64,000 nucleotides of DNA from an uncultured Paracoccaceae bacterium. Its GTDB lineage: Bacteria > Pseudomonadota > Alphaproteobacteria > Rhodobacterales > Rhodobacteraceae. Location of the stretch: the NCBI GenBank assembly GCA_947498415.1, contig CANMKB010000003.1, positions 310,001 through 374,000 on the forward strand. The letters are read 5' to 3'. Shown here one piece after another: positions 19,104-28,010 of the stretch; positions within the stretch are counted from its first letter, which is position 1; each line of letters opens with the position of its first letter. A model generated the notes under the pieces. The model saw nothing but the letters and a program-made list of their open reading frames with translations. It ran no database searches and was not told where the DNA came from. The translations under genes and the position numbers were made by a program.

Positions 19104-20747
19104 ATGGCTTTGAATTTGACTTTTCCTGAACAGGAAGACCTAAAACCCCGTATTACCGTATTTGGCGTTGGGGGCGCCGGTGGCAACGCGGTCAACAACA
19201 TGATCGCAAATCAGCTGGAAGGCGTAGATTTCGTTGTTGCCAATACTGATGCGCAGGCATTGCAGCAAAACAACTCTGAACAGCGCGTTCAGCTGGGTGT
19301 TAAAGTGACCGAAGGTCTGGGGGCCGGTGCGCGTCCAGCTGTAGGTGCTGCTGCAGCTGAAGAAAGCATCGAACAGATTGTAGATCACCTCGCGGGCGCA
19401 CACATGTGCTTTATCACCGCGGGTATGGGGGGCGGCACCGGGACAGGAGCAGCACCGATCATTGCACAAGCAGCGCGTGAACTGGGGGTTCTGACTGTTG
19501 GTGTTGTGACCAAGCCTTTCCAATTCGAAGGTGCCAAGCGGATGCGCCAGGCCGAAGCAGGGGTTGAAGCCCTGCAAAAGGTTGTGGACACGCTGATCAT
19601 CATTCCAAACCAGAACCTTTTCCGTCTGGCGAATGAAAAAACCACCTTCACCGAAGCCTTTGCTCTGGCAGACGACGTTCTGTACCAGGGTGTTAAAGGT
19701 GTAACAGACCTTATGGTTCGCCCAGGCCTGATCAACCTCGACTTTGCTGACGTTCGCGCCGTAATGGACGAAATGGGCAAAGCGATGATGGGGACTGGCG
19801 AAGCGGATGGCGAAGATCGCGCAGTTCAGGCGGCTGAAAAAGCCATCGCGAACCCACTGCTCGACGAAATCAGCCTGCGCGGCGCACGTGGTGTTCTTAT
19901 CAACATCACCGGTGGCCACGACCTTACCTTGTTTGAACTGGACGAAGCCGCGAACCGTATTCGCGAAGAAGTCGACCCAGACGCAAACATCATCGTTGGT
20001 TCCACATTGGATACTGACCTTGAAGGCGGCATGCGCGTTTCCGTTGTTGCAACAGGCATCGACGCATCTGAAGTACAGTCTGACATCCCGGTTCCGCGCC
20101 GCAAACTGTCTGAGCCTCTAAAGCCAGCAGCCGAAGCACCTGTAGCTGAACCAGCGGCAGAGCCTGCACCAGCACCTGTTGCAGCAGAAACCAAGCCAGC
20201 GGCTCAAGAGCCAAGCTTGTTTGCTGATATTGATGCAGAACTTGCAGCAGCACGCGGCGATATGGACGATGTGTTTGAAAGACCAGCGCCAACAGCTGCA
20301 CCAACAGCGGCTCCGGCCCCTGCACCGACACCGGCACCAGCAGCGCGTGTCGCAGAGGATGTGCCTCCACCGGCTTACCAGCCGCAGGTTGCACAATTCC
20401 AACCACGCCAAGACTATTACGAAGACGAGACCGAAGGCTTTGTTGCGCCAAAAGCGCCAGCACCGGGCACGCCGTCTCCTGAAGCTCTGGCGCGTCTGCG
20501 CACAGCGGTTGGCAAAGCGCCAGCTGCACCTCAGCCACGTCAACAAGTTGCGGCGGCTCCAGAAGCACCTGCAGCTGAGGAAGAGCGTCCTCGTTTTGGC
20601 ATCAACTCTTTGATCAACCGCATGACCGGACAAGCCGAAGCGGCGCAACCTGCGCGTCAACAACCGAATGTTCAGGCCGCGCCTCAGGAAGATCCAGAGC
20701 AAGAACGTATCGAAATTCCGGCGTTTCTTCGCCGCCAAGCGAACTAA
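19104..20747 (+). CDS. ftsZ: FtsZ, tubulin-like division GTPase
   Basis: GTPase of 547 residues that forms the Z ring. GTP-binding [12 protein letters not shown] is at 21-32 and the tubulin loop GGGTGTG at 109-115. The globular part ends near residue 320 and is followed by a long Ala/Pro-rich linker. The C-terminal tail [12 protein letters not shown] is the conserved peptide that binds FtsA and other partners. ATG 19104 gives [10 protein letters not shown], the usual start for this group. An in-frame GTG at 19065 with a better ribosome site would add 13 basic residues and cannot be excluded. Confidence 0.95.
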   Translation: MALNLTFPEQEDLKPRITVFGVGGAGGNAVNNMIANQLEGVDFVVANTDAQALQQNNSEQRVQLGVKVTEGLGAGARPAVGAAAAEESIEQIVDHLAGAHMCFITAGMGGGTGTGAAPIIAQAARELGVLTVGVVTKPFQFEGAKRMRQAEAGVEALQKVVDTLIIIPNQNLFRLANEKTTFTEAFALADDVLYQGVKGVTDLMVRPGLINLDFADVRAVMDEMGKAMMGTGEADGEDRAVQAAEKAIANPLLDEISLRGARGVLINITGGHDLTLFELDEAANRIREEVDPDANIIVGSTLDTDLEGGMRVSVVATGIDASEVQSDIPVPRRKLSEPLKPAAEAPVAEPAAEPAPAPVAAETKPAAQEPSLFADIDAELAAARGDMDDVFERPAPTAAPTAAPAPAPTPAPAARVAEDVPPPAYQPQVAQFQPRQDYYEDETEGFVAPKAPAPGTPSPEALARLRTAVGKAPAAPQPRQQVAAAPEAPAAEEERPRFGINSLINRMTGQAEAAQPARQQPNVQAAPQEDPEQERIEIPAFLRRQAN

Positions 20748-20769
20748 TTTCGCTTAAAGCAATCAAACA

Positions 20770-20798
20770 GAGCCGTCCCTAGGGGCGGCTCTTTTTTT
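20770..20798 (+). terminator. Rho-independent terminator after ftsZ
   Basis: The GC-rich stem 20770-20778 with 20783-20791 (one G-U pair) has a four-base loop and is followed by seven or more T's. It lies 22 bases after the ftsZ stop, so lpxC has its own promoter. Confidence 0.9.
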
Positions 20799-20952
20799 AT
20801 GAAAAACAGGGTCTTACGAAAAGTTAAGCAGGGATTTGCCGACCTGAAATCAAGATGTTTCAGTCCGTTACAATCTTTGAATTGTGCATCTGCAGCACAA
20901 ACAGTAGCTCTGTCATGCGATCAAAAGTAGATCGTGTTGATTGGGGTGCATT

Positions 20953-21876
20953 TTGCAAAATACCGTTAAATCTAAAATTCAGTTCACCGGCGTCGGACTG
21001 CACTCTGGCAAGCCTGTACGGATGACCATCGTTCCTGCTTCGGCTGGGTACGGCATTTGGTTCCACCGGACTGATATTTTGGAAGGTGATGCAATGATCC
21101 CAGCCCGCTGGGATGTTGTTGAGCAATCTCCACTTTGCACCCGTATCGTGAATGATCACGGTGTTTCCGTTTCTACCATTGAACATATCATGGCCGCTTT
21201 GGCAGGCTGTGGCGTGCACAACGCCCTGATTGAAATCAATGGTCCCGAAGTCCCAATCATGGATGGCAGCAGCGCTGCATTCGTGAAATCCATCTTGTCC
21301 CGCGGCTTGATTGCACAGACCGAAGCGGTGCGTGCGATTCAAATCCTTAAGCCTGTACGGGCAGAGCGGACAGATGCGTGGGCAGAACTGCACCCGTCTG
21401 ATGAGCTAGAAATCGATTTCCACATTGAATTCGAAGACGAAGCGATTGGCGTTCAGCAGCATTCTTTGGCAATGGCGAATGGCACTTTTGTGCGTGAGCT
21501 TTGTGATTGCCGTACATTCTGCCGTCGCGCAGATGTGGAAGCGATGCAAGCCAATGGTTTGGCTTTGGGGGGTGTCCCCGGCGAAAACGCGATTGTTTTT
21601 GATGGCATGCGCGTTGAAAGCGGGGCAGGGCTGCGTCGCACAGACGAACCTGTGCGCCATAAAATGCTGGATGCTTTGGGTGATCTTTACACCGCAGGCG
21701 CCCCGATTTTGGGCCGTTATGTGGGGCACCGTTCGGGTCATGCCATGACGAATGCGCTGTTGCGGGCCTTGTTTGCAGACCCAACAGCCTATCGTTTTGT
21801 CACATGCACACCAGAAACCGCCGCAAAATTGCCGGGTGTGGGGGCAAATATCACGGAAATGCCAGCGGTGGCCTAA
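20953..21876 (+). CDS. lpxC: LpxC, UDP-3-O-acyl-N-acetylglucosamine deacetylase
   Basis: Zinc deacetylase of 307 residues, the committed step of lipid A synthesis. FTGVGLHSGKP near the start, the ISTIEHIMAAL stretch near residue 72 (zinc histidine), and the HKMLDALGDL segment near residue 236 (second zinc site) are family hallmarks. TTG 20953 is chosen (MQNTVKSKIQF) because GGGG at 20943-20946 is spaced correctly for it; an upstream TTG at 20941 is possible. There is no in-frame ATG near the expected start. Use of TTG may keep LpxC low, but that is inference. Confidence 0.93.
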   Translation: MQNTVKSKIQFTGVGLHSGKPVRMTIVPASAGYGIWFHRTDILEGDAMIPARWDVVEQSPLCTRIVNDHGVSVSTIEHIMAALAGCGVHNALIEINGPEVPIMDGSSAAFVKSILSRGLIAQTEAVRAIQILKPVRAERTDAWAELHPSDELEIDFHIEFEDEAIGVQQHSLAMANGTFVRELCDCRTFCRRADVEAMQANGLALGGVPGENAIVFDGMRVESGAGLRRTDEPVRHKMLDALGDLYTAGAPILGRYVGHRSGHAMTNALLRALFADPTAYRFVTCTPETAAKLPGVGANITEMPAVA

Positions 21877-22010
21877 GGCCACAGGCGCATGCTTTCACGC
21901 AGCATTGACATGAAAACGCACCAAAGACGTTTTGCCTCGTAAAATTCTGTGTTAACAGCATCTGAAGAGACTTTTGTCTTGGGGAAATGCGGTCAAGAAG
22001 GTTGAGCAGA

Positions 22011-22865
22011 ATGACAGGTCGCCACTCTCGCAAATTGGTAGGGGCAGCAATGCTGTCGGCGCTCGTGTTGGCGGGTTGCGGAAACCGAGGCGCGAATGAA
22101 ACGCTGTTTGGCTCCCAGCCACTCGAAGAATTTACAGCAGAACAAATCTTTGAACGCGGGGAGTTTGAACTCGAACGCAGCAAGCCTGATGATGCGGCCT
22201 TCTACTTTGCCGAAGTCGAGCGCCTGTATCCTTATTCTGAGCTGGCCAAACGTGCGCTGATCATGCAGGCCTATGCCTATCATCGTGACAGCGACTACGA
22301 AAACAGCCGCTCTGCCGCGCAGCGCTATATTGATTTCTTCCCGCAAGATGATGATGCCGCTTATGCCCAGTATTTGCTGGCTCTGTCTTACTATGATCAG
22401 ATTGACGAAGTGGGCCGCGATCAGGGGCTGACGTTCCAGGCGCTGCAATCCTTGCGCAAGGTGATCGAAACCTATCCAGACACGGAATATGCCCGTTCGT
22501 CGGTGCTGAAATTTGACCTCGCCTTTGATCATTTGGCTGCCAAAGAAATGGAAATTGGCCGCTATTATCTTAAGCGTGACCACTTTGCTGCGTCGATCAA
22601 CCGCTTCCGTGTGGTTGTGGAAGACTTCCAAACCACTTCACATACACCAGAGGCTTTGCATCGTTTGGTCGAGGCGTATCTGTCGCTTGGTTTGACGGAT
22701 GAAGCTCAGACCGCAGGCGCGATCTTGGGTCACAACTTCCGTTCGACAGAATGGTATGAAGAGAGCTTTGCGTTGCTCACCGGTCGGGGCCTTCAGCCGC
22801 GGGCACGGGGCAATGGCTGGCTGGCACAGGTTTATCGCCAGACCGTCAAAGGCAAATGGCTGTAA
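22011..22865 (+). CDS. bamD: BamD, outer-membrane assembly lipoprotein
   Basis: Lipoprotein of 284 residues with signal peptide and lipobox LAGC (Cys 23). TPR-like repeats follow, beginning with the ERGEFELERSKPDDAAFYFAEV helix pair typical of BamD/ComL. It works with BamA to insert outer-membrane proteins. ATG 22011 has GAAGG nine bases upstream; the ATG at 21987 lacks a suitably spaced site. It lies between lpxC and recN, as in relatives. Confidence 0.93.
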   Translation: MTGRHSRKLVGAAMLSALVLAGCGNRGANETLFGSQPLEEFTAEQIFERGEFELERSKPDDAAFYFAEVERLYPYSELAKRALIMQAYAYHRDSDYENSRSAAQRYIDFFPQDDDAAYAQYLLALSYYDQIDEVGRDQGLTFQALQSLRKVIETYPDTEYARSSVLKFDLAFDHLAAKEMEIGRYYLKRDHFAASINRFRVVVEDFQTTSHTPEALHRLVEAYLSLGLTDEAQTAGAILGHNFRSTEWYEESFALLTGRGLQPRARGNGWLAQVYRQTVKGKWL

Positions 22866-22897
22866 GCCGGCGTTTGATCCGAAAGGTGTAAGGGCTG

Positions 22898-24547
22898 ATG
22901 CTGCGCGCGCTTGAAATCCGCGACATGTTAATCATTGACCGGTTGGACCTAGAGTTCCAGCCGGGGTTAAACGTGTTGACCGGGGAAACCGGGGCAGGGA
23001 AGTCGATCTTGCTCGACTCCTTGGGGTTTGTTCTGGGCTGGCGGGGGCGTGCGGAATTGGTGCGCTCGGGTGCAGATCAAGGTGAAGTTATTGCAGAGTT
23101 TGATCTTCCCGATGGGCACCCAGCGCTTGCGATCTTGGAAGAGGCGGGATTACCGGTGTCTGACAGTTTGATGCTGCGCCGCGTAAACGCCAAAGACGGG
23201 CGTAAAACCGCTTGGGTGAATGACCGTCGCTGTTCGGGCGAAGTGCTGCGTGCACTGTCTGAAACATTGATAGAATTGCATGGCCAGCATGATGATCGGG
23301 GGCTTTTGAACCCCAAAGGGCATCGGGATTTGCTGGATCAATTCGGGGGCTTTGACGGTCTTTTAGCGGAAGTGCGCAGCAAGTGGACCGCGGCCAGCAA
23401 GGCACGCAAAGCTCTGGCCACAGCGCAAACCGCACTGGATGCGGTGAAGGCCGAAGAAGAATTTTTACGTCACGCAGTGGCAGAGCTGGATGACCTTGAT
23501 CCCCAACCGGGGGAAGAGGGGGAACTGGATTCCCGCCGCCGGATGATGCAATCGGCGGAACGCGTGCGCGACGATGTGGCCCGTGCCCATCAAGGGCTTG
23601 GTCTCAATGGGGCCGAGGGCGCAATGGGTGACGCACTGCGCTGGCTTGAAGGGGCAGCCGCAGAAGTCGAAGAACAGCTTGATACGCCGATTGCCGCACT
23701 AGGCCGCGCGATGGCTGAACTGGATGACGCGGTCTCTGGGGTAGAGCGTTGTCTGGAAGCACTTGATTTCAACCCGCTTGAGCTTGAACAAACCGAAGAA
23801 CGTTTGTTCGCCATCCGGGCGCTCGCGCGTAAGCACAACGTCGCCCCTGATGAGCTTGGGGTTTTTGCCAGTGAACTGCGCACCAAAATGGCCGCGTTGG
23901 ATGCGGGCGAGGGCGAGATTGCAGATTTAAAAGCCGCGGTTTCAGACGCGGAAAAGGCCTATCAAACCAGCGCTGACAAACTAAGCCAGTCGCGCAGCAA
24001 AGCCGCCAAAGAACTTGATGAAGCCGTTATGGCTGAATTGGCTCCATTGAAGATGGAACGCGCGGTGTTCACAACAATGGTCACACCGGCCGCTGCTGGC
24101 CCAGACGGGCAAGACGATGTGTCCTTTACCGTGGCAACAAACCCCGGTGCGCCGTCAGGTCCATTGGCTAAAATCGCCTCAGGTGGCGAGCTAAGCCGCT
24201 TTTTGCTGGCGCTGAAAGTGTGCCTGTCTGGCGATGATCGTAACAAAACGATGATCTTTGATGAGATTGATCGCGGCGTTGGCGGTGCAACCGCAGATGC
24301 GGTGGGCCGACGTCTCAGCAGCTTGGCGCAGGGCGGGCAGGTGTTGGTTGTCACTCACAGCCCGCAGGTTGCCGCATTGGGTGGCCATCACTGGCGCGTG
24401 CAAAAACAAGTCGAAGCGGAACAAACGCTTTCGACTGTTGTACCTTTGGACAGCACAGAGCGTGTGGATGAAATCGCCCGCATGATTTCTGGTGATACGA
24501 TCACCGATCAAGCGCGTAGCGCTGCAGAGGCATTACTGGCCGGATAA
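22898..24547 (+). CDS. recN: RecN, DNA repair ATPase
   Basis: SMC-like repair protein of 549 residues for double-strand break repair. Walker A GETGAGKS is at 29-36. The coiled-coil arms span about residues 150-360. The C-terminal half has the ABC signature ASGGELSRFLLALK near residue 427 and Walker B TMIFDEIDRGVGG near residue 450. The gap to bamD is 32 bases, suggesting co-transcription. No LexA box was recognised upstream. Confidence 0.95.
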   Translation: MLRALEIRDMLIIDRLDLEFQPGLNVLTGETGAGKSILLDSLGFVLGWRGRAELVRSGADQGEVIAEFDLPDGHPALAILEEAGLPVSDSLMLRRVNAKDGRKTAWVNDRRCSGEVLRALSETLIELHGQHDDRGLLNPKGHRDLLDQFGGFDGLLAEVRSKWTAASKARKALATAQTALDAVKAEEEFLRHAVAELDDLDPQPGEEGELDSRRRMMQSAERVRDDVARAHQGLGLNGAEGAMGDALRWLEGAAAEVEEQLDTPIAALGRAMAELDDAVSGVERCLEALDFNPLELEQTEERLFAIRALARKHNVAPDELGVFASELRTKMAALDAGEGEIADLKAAVSDAEKAYQTSADKLSQSRSKAAKELDEAVMAELAPLKMERAVFTTMVTPAAAGPDGQDDVSFTVATNPGAPSGPLAKIASGGELSRFLLALKVCLSGDDRNKTMIFDEIDRGVGGATADAVGRRLSSLAQGGQVLVVTHSPQVAALGGHHWRVQKQVEAEQTLSTVVPLDSTERVDEIARMISGDTITDQARSAAEALLAG

Positions 24548-24665
24548 GCCTCTTTATTAGGTAAAAACGCCTCTGTGCCACAGGATCGTGCAGAAATACT
24601 TTCTCTTTGCAGGATAAGAGCTTAAAGCTGAGAGTTAACCAACCAGCACAAGTGCCCGTTCGATC

Positions 24666-26354
24666 ATGGCCCATCCACTGCTAAACTTCCTCAAAGACAG
24701 CGCGATGCAAGCCGCCTGTAGCTTTGCCAAGGGATGGAAGGTTCTCCTTACAAAGGGCCCCAGCCAGTTTCAGTTTTGGGTGATTGCGCTGTTGATCGGG
24801 ATCGCTTCCGGGTTTGCGGCATTGTTTTTCCGCAAAGGGATCGAGTGGCTGCAATCCGCGCTCTATGGCACCGAAAACATCAACCGCCTGCATAGTTTTG
24901 CCGAAACCCTGCCGTGGTACTGGATTATGGCCATTCCGATTGGCGGGGGCCTTGTTGTGGGGTTGATCCTTGATCGGTTCACCAAAGAGGCGCGGGCGCA
25001 TGGCCCAGCTGATGTGATTGCGGCAGCCGCCCTGAACGAAGGCCGCGTGACCGTGCGCGAAGGGCTTGCTTCGGCAGCAGCCTCGCTCGTGACATTAAGT
25101 TCTGGAGGGTCAACCGGCCGCGAGGGGCCTGTTGTGCATCTGGCCGCCACGATTTCAAGCTGGATCAGTGATCGCATCAATGCCAACGGCATCACTGGGC
25201 GCGACTTGCTGGGGTGTGCCGTGGCCGCCGCTGTTTCTGCGTCGTTTAACGCCCCCATCGCCGGGGCGTTGTTCGCTCTTGAAGTCGTGTTGCGCCACTT
25301 TGCCGTACACGCCTTTGCGCCCATCGTGATTGCCTCTGTGGCTGGCACCGTGATCAACCGGCTTGAATTTGGCGATGTGACCGAGTTTGTCTTGCCCGGT
25401 GAAAGTGCCTTGGCCTTTTACCAAGAGCTGCCTGCCTTCCTGATGCTGGGAGGCGTGTGTGGCTTTGTTGCTGTGGCACTGATGTGGACGGTGTTCTGGG
25501 CCGATGACATGGGCAATCAGATCATGGTGCATTTGCAAATCAAGCGTTGGCTGCGCCCGGTGATTGCTGGGGCTTTGCTTGGACTGATCGCGATCTGGTT
25601 CCCGCATATCATTGGCGTGGGATATGAAACCATGTCGGCAGCCCTCACCGGCGAATTGTTGCTACATGAGACCATTATCTTTGTGGCCATGAAGATTATA
25701 GCCGTCTCGATCACCATGGCGGGCCGCATGGGAGGCGGGGTGTTTTCCCCAGCCTTGATGGTGGGGGCCCTGACGGGACTGGCCTTTGGTCTGATCGCAA
25801 CGCCTGTGTTCCCGGAAATTTCCGGCTCACACACGCTTTATGCTTTGGCGGGCATGGGGGGAGTTGCGGCGGCCGTTCTAGGGGCGCCGATTTCGACCAC
25901 TTTGATTGTGTTTGAATTGACCGGAGATTGGCAAACGGGCCTCGCTGTTATGGTGACTGTTTCGATTTCTACAGCGCTGGGATCACGGCTTGTGGATCGG
26001 TCTTTCTTCCTCACACAGCTGGAACGTCGTAACCTGCATGTGGCCGCTGGCCCGCAAGAATACCTGCTGTGCCTGTTCCAAGTGCGTGACATGATGCGCC
26101 CGATTGCCGAAGTGGCAGGGGTGACTGATGAAATATGCTGGGAAATGATCCGGCAGGGTGTCTATGTGGATGGTAATGCCAACTTCGAAGCAGCGATGCC
26201 GCAATTTGATCGCACGCAGTATGATTTCATTCCGGTCATGGCGCTAAATCGTGCGGATGCCGCACCAGAAATCTTGGGTGTGTTGCGTCAGGTGGATGCG
26301 CTTAAGGCTTACAACAAAGCTCTCGCCGCAACTGCAGCCGAAGAGCATTCTTAA
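24666..26354 (+). CDS. ClC-family chloride channel/transporter
   Basis: Membrane protein of 562 residues with the ClC core of about 10-12 helices. Selectivity-filter pieces are visible: SSGGSTGREGPVVHL near residue 145 and FNAPIAGALFALEVVL near 195, then GRMGGGVFSPALMVGAL near 352. The C-terminal 120 residues look like a degenerate CBS-pair region. It moves chloride, either as a channel or by H+ exchange; the gating glutamate in GREGP suggests exchange. The stop abuts the stop of the convergent MFS gene with no base between them. A TTAACCA half-box at about 24634 may be a CtrA half site. Confidence 0.88.
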   Translation: MAHPLLNFLKDSAMQAACSFAKGWKVLLTKGPSQFQFWVIALLIGIASGFAALFFRKGIEWLQSALYGTENINRLHSFAETLPWYWIMAIPIGGGLVVGLILDRFTKEARAHGPADVIAAAALNEGRVTVREGLASAAASLVTLSSGGSTGREGPVVHLAATISSWISDRINANGITGRDLLGCAVAAAVSASFNAPIAGALFALEVVLRHFAVHAFAPIVIASVAGTVINRLEFGDVTEFVLPGESALAFYQELPAFLMLGGVCGFVAVALMWTVFWADDMGNQIMVHLQIKRWLRPVIAGALLGLIAIWFPHIIGVGYETMSAALTGELLLHETIIFVAMKIIAVSITMAGRMGGGVFSPALMVGALTGLAFGLIATPVFPEISGSHTLYALAGMGGVAAAVLGAPISTTLIVFELTGDWQTGLAVMVTVSISTALGSRLVDRSFFLTQLERRNLHVAAGPQEYLLCLFQVRDMMRPIAEVAGVTDEICWEMIRQGVYVDGNANFEAAMPQFDRTQYDFIPVMALNRADAAPEILGVLRQVDALKAYNKALAATAAEEHS

Positions 26355-27527
26355 TTAGCTTGCCTGACGCCGGCGCAAATGTGCAAGCCAGCCATGGGCT
26401 GCGATCGCCCCACCAAAACAGACCATCAACATCAGGTAGACGCTGGTTGTTCCAAGCGACGTCAACAGCGCAAACATTAAGGGTGTGCCCACCAGATTGC
26501 CCAAGTTTCCCATCTGCGCCATGGCCCCATTTGAAAGCGCTTGCGACGCGGGCTCTGTATTCAGCTGTGGCACCGCTGCAAAGCTGCCGGATTGTACCAG
26601 CCCAAGGGCAACAAACAGTGCTACAAACAGCCAACCATTTAGGGGTAATATCAACGCAGCGGCGCTGATCACCAAGGACGCAGCAAGCCCGATTTGCACC
26701 ACTGTCACCGCGGCATAACTGCGTAGCAAAAGCGCACTAATCGTGAAAGACGACAGGATGCTTGCGATGGGCAGCATTGGGATCAGCACATCGCGATCAA
26801 ACCCCTCAAGCAAGAGCGGCAGCACTGTCATCAGCGACACAAAGGTGCAGGTGTAAAACAACCAACCCGCGCCCGGTGCAAACTCCCGTGGAGAGCTATA
26901 GGCGGCAACGTGACGTTTCATCAAAGCGACAAATCCGGGGAAGGGCGGGCGCTCTGTCGCGCCTTTGGGTAGAAACAGGGCCACCAGAACGCTCATCAAA
27001 AGCATATAGATGGCATGTGTGGCAAAGACGGCTCCGGCTCCAAAGGTATCAATCAACCAAGGGCCAAAGGCGGTGGTCAGCGCATAGCCCACACCAAAGA
27101 ACGCGCTCCACAAAGTCATCGACAGAAAGCGCCACTTCTCTGGGGTCAAAAGCGCCATCAATGTCGGGGCCGCCACGACAATGGACAGATGTGACACGCC
27201 TTCGATGACCCGGCTCGCCATAAACCATCCCAGATCAGGCAACAGCGATTGAAACCCAGACAGTATGCCGCCGCCTACCAGCGCCCAAACAAGCATCCGG
27301 CGGAAGCCAAAAGATGCCACCATCTGACCGGCCACCAATCCAAGCAGCACACCCAGCACACTGATCGATGACAGCAACAGCCCAAGGGTAGCATCTGATC
27401 CGGGGTAGATCTGTTGCAAGGTTGGAAAGCTGACAGTGATCTTTGCAAATTGCATCGATGCCCCAAGCCCTGCAATCCAAAGCACAGCAATCCGCAACAG
27501 TGGTGAGGTGGTCATGGGGGTGGTCAC
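26355..27527 (-). CDS. MFS transporter
   Basis: Membrane protein of 390 residues with twelve hydrophobic segments in the major facilitator pattern. The loop after helix 2 carries FGFRRMLVWALVG, a degenerate form of the MFS loop motif. The substrate cannot be assigned. GTG 27527 is used because GGA lies eight bases upstream; ATG 27515 is the alternative. It converges tail to tail with the ClC gene and is upstream-bounded by a hairpin at 27554-27577. Confidence 0.82.
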   Translation of the reverse strand: MTTPMTTSPLLRIAVLWIAGLGASMQFAKITVSFPTLQQIYPGSDATLGLLLSSISVLGVLLGLVAGQMVASFGFRRMLVWALVGGGILSGFQSLLPDLGWFMASRVIEGVSHLSIVVAAPTLMALLTPEKWRFLSMTLWSAFFGVGYALTTAFGPWLIDTFGAGAVFATHAIYMLLMSVLVALFLPKGATERPPFPGFVALMKRHVAAYSSPREFAPGAGWLFYTCTFVSLMTVLPLLLEGFDRDVLIPMLPIASILSSFTISALLLRSYAAVTVVQIGLAASLVISAAALILPLNGWLFVALFVALGLVQSGSFAAVPQLNTEPASQALSNGAMAQMGNLGNLVGTPLMFALLTSLGTTSVYLMLMVCFGGAIAAHGWLAHLRRRQAS

Positions 27528-27553
27528 AATAGGTTTCCAATAGCGAAAATGAA

Positions 27554-27577
27554 AATCGGGGCCGCGAGGCCCCGATT
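27554..27577 (-). terminator. Perfect 10-bp hairpin, terminator of the DUF427 gene
   Basis: AATCGGGGCC-GCGA-GGCCCCGATT forms a perfect 10-bp stem with a GNRA-type loop. Read on the minus strand, TTTTC follows, so it likely ends the DUF427 transcript before the MFS gene start. Confidence 0.75.
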
Positions 27578-27599
27578 CAATACAGTTATGATCTAGGGC

Positions 27600-27944
27600 T
27601 TACAGCTGTTCAACAGCCACTTCAGAACTGGCATAAAATGCAAGATGATTTGCAATACGCTCTACGTCACCCTTGGGTGCCTCATAGCTCCAGGCCGCGT
27701 TTTCGATCGTTTTGCTTTTGGTCACGATCGAGAAATAAGACGCATCGCCCTTGTGCGGGCAATGGGTGTTTTGCTCTGTTTTGTCCAGAAATGCCATGGC
27801 GATGTCTTCACGTGGGAAATAGATGACCGGAGGGTACTCGCCCTCTGTCAGCTCCAGCGCATTTGATGTTTCACCCAGTACGGCGCCACCGGCACGTACG
27901 GACCATTTTCCGGGTGCTTTGCGGATGGTGATATAGCTGTTCAT
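27600..27944 (-). CDS. DUF427 domain protein
   Basis: Protein of 114 residues forming one DUF427 domain. Family residues are visible: [19 protein letters not shown] (about 29-47), [12 protein letters not shown] near residue 62 and AAWSYEAP near residue 80. The molecular role of the family is not known. ATG 27944 is used because GAGGAGAGAG lies directly upstream; a longer frame to 27989 lacks a ribosome site. It stands alone between hairpin-bounded genes. Confidence 0.85.
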   Translation of the reverse strand: MNSYITIRKAPGKWSVRAGGAVLGETSNALELTEGEYPPVIYFPREDIAMAFLDKTEQNTHCPHKGDASYFSIVTKSKTIENAAWSYEAPKGDVERIANHLAFYASSEVAVEQL

Positions 27945-28010
27945 CTCTCTCTCCTCGTGTCCTCGAATTTCCTGAGCTCCCTCAGACAAGGAGACTGTTA
28001 CAGGAGTATG

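Noticed and set aside
20100..20600. Long overlapping frames on both strands across the FtsZ linker
   Set aside because: They come from the Ala/Pro codon-biased linker (GCx/CCx runs), which removes stops in other frames; none has a start signal.
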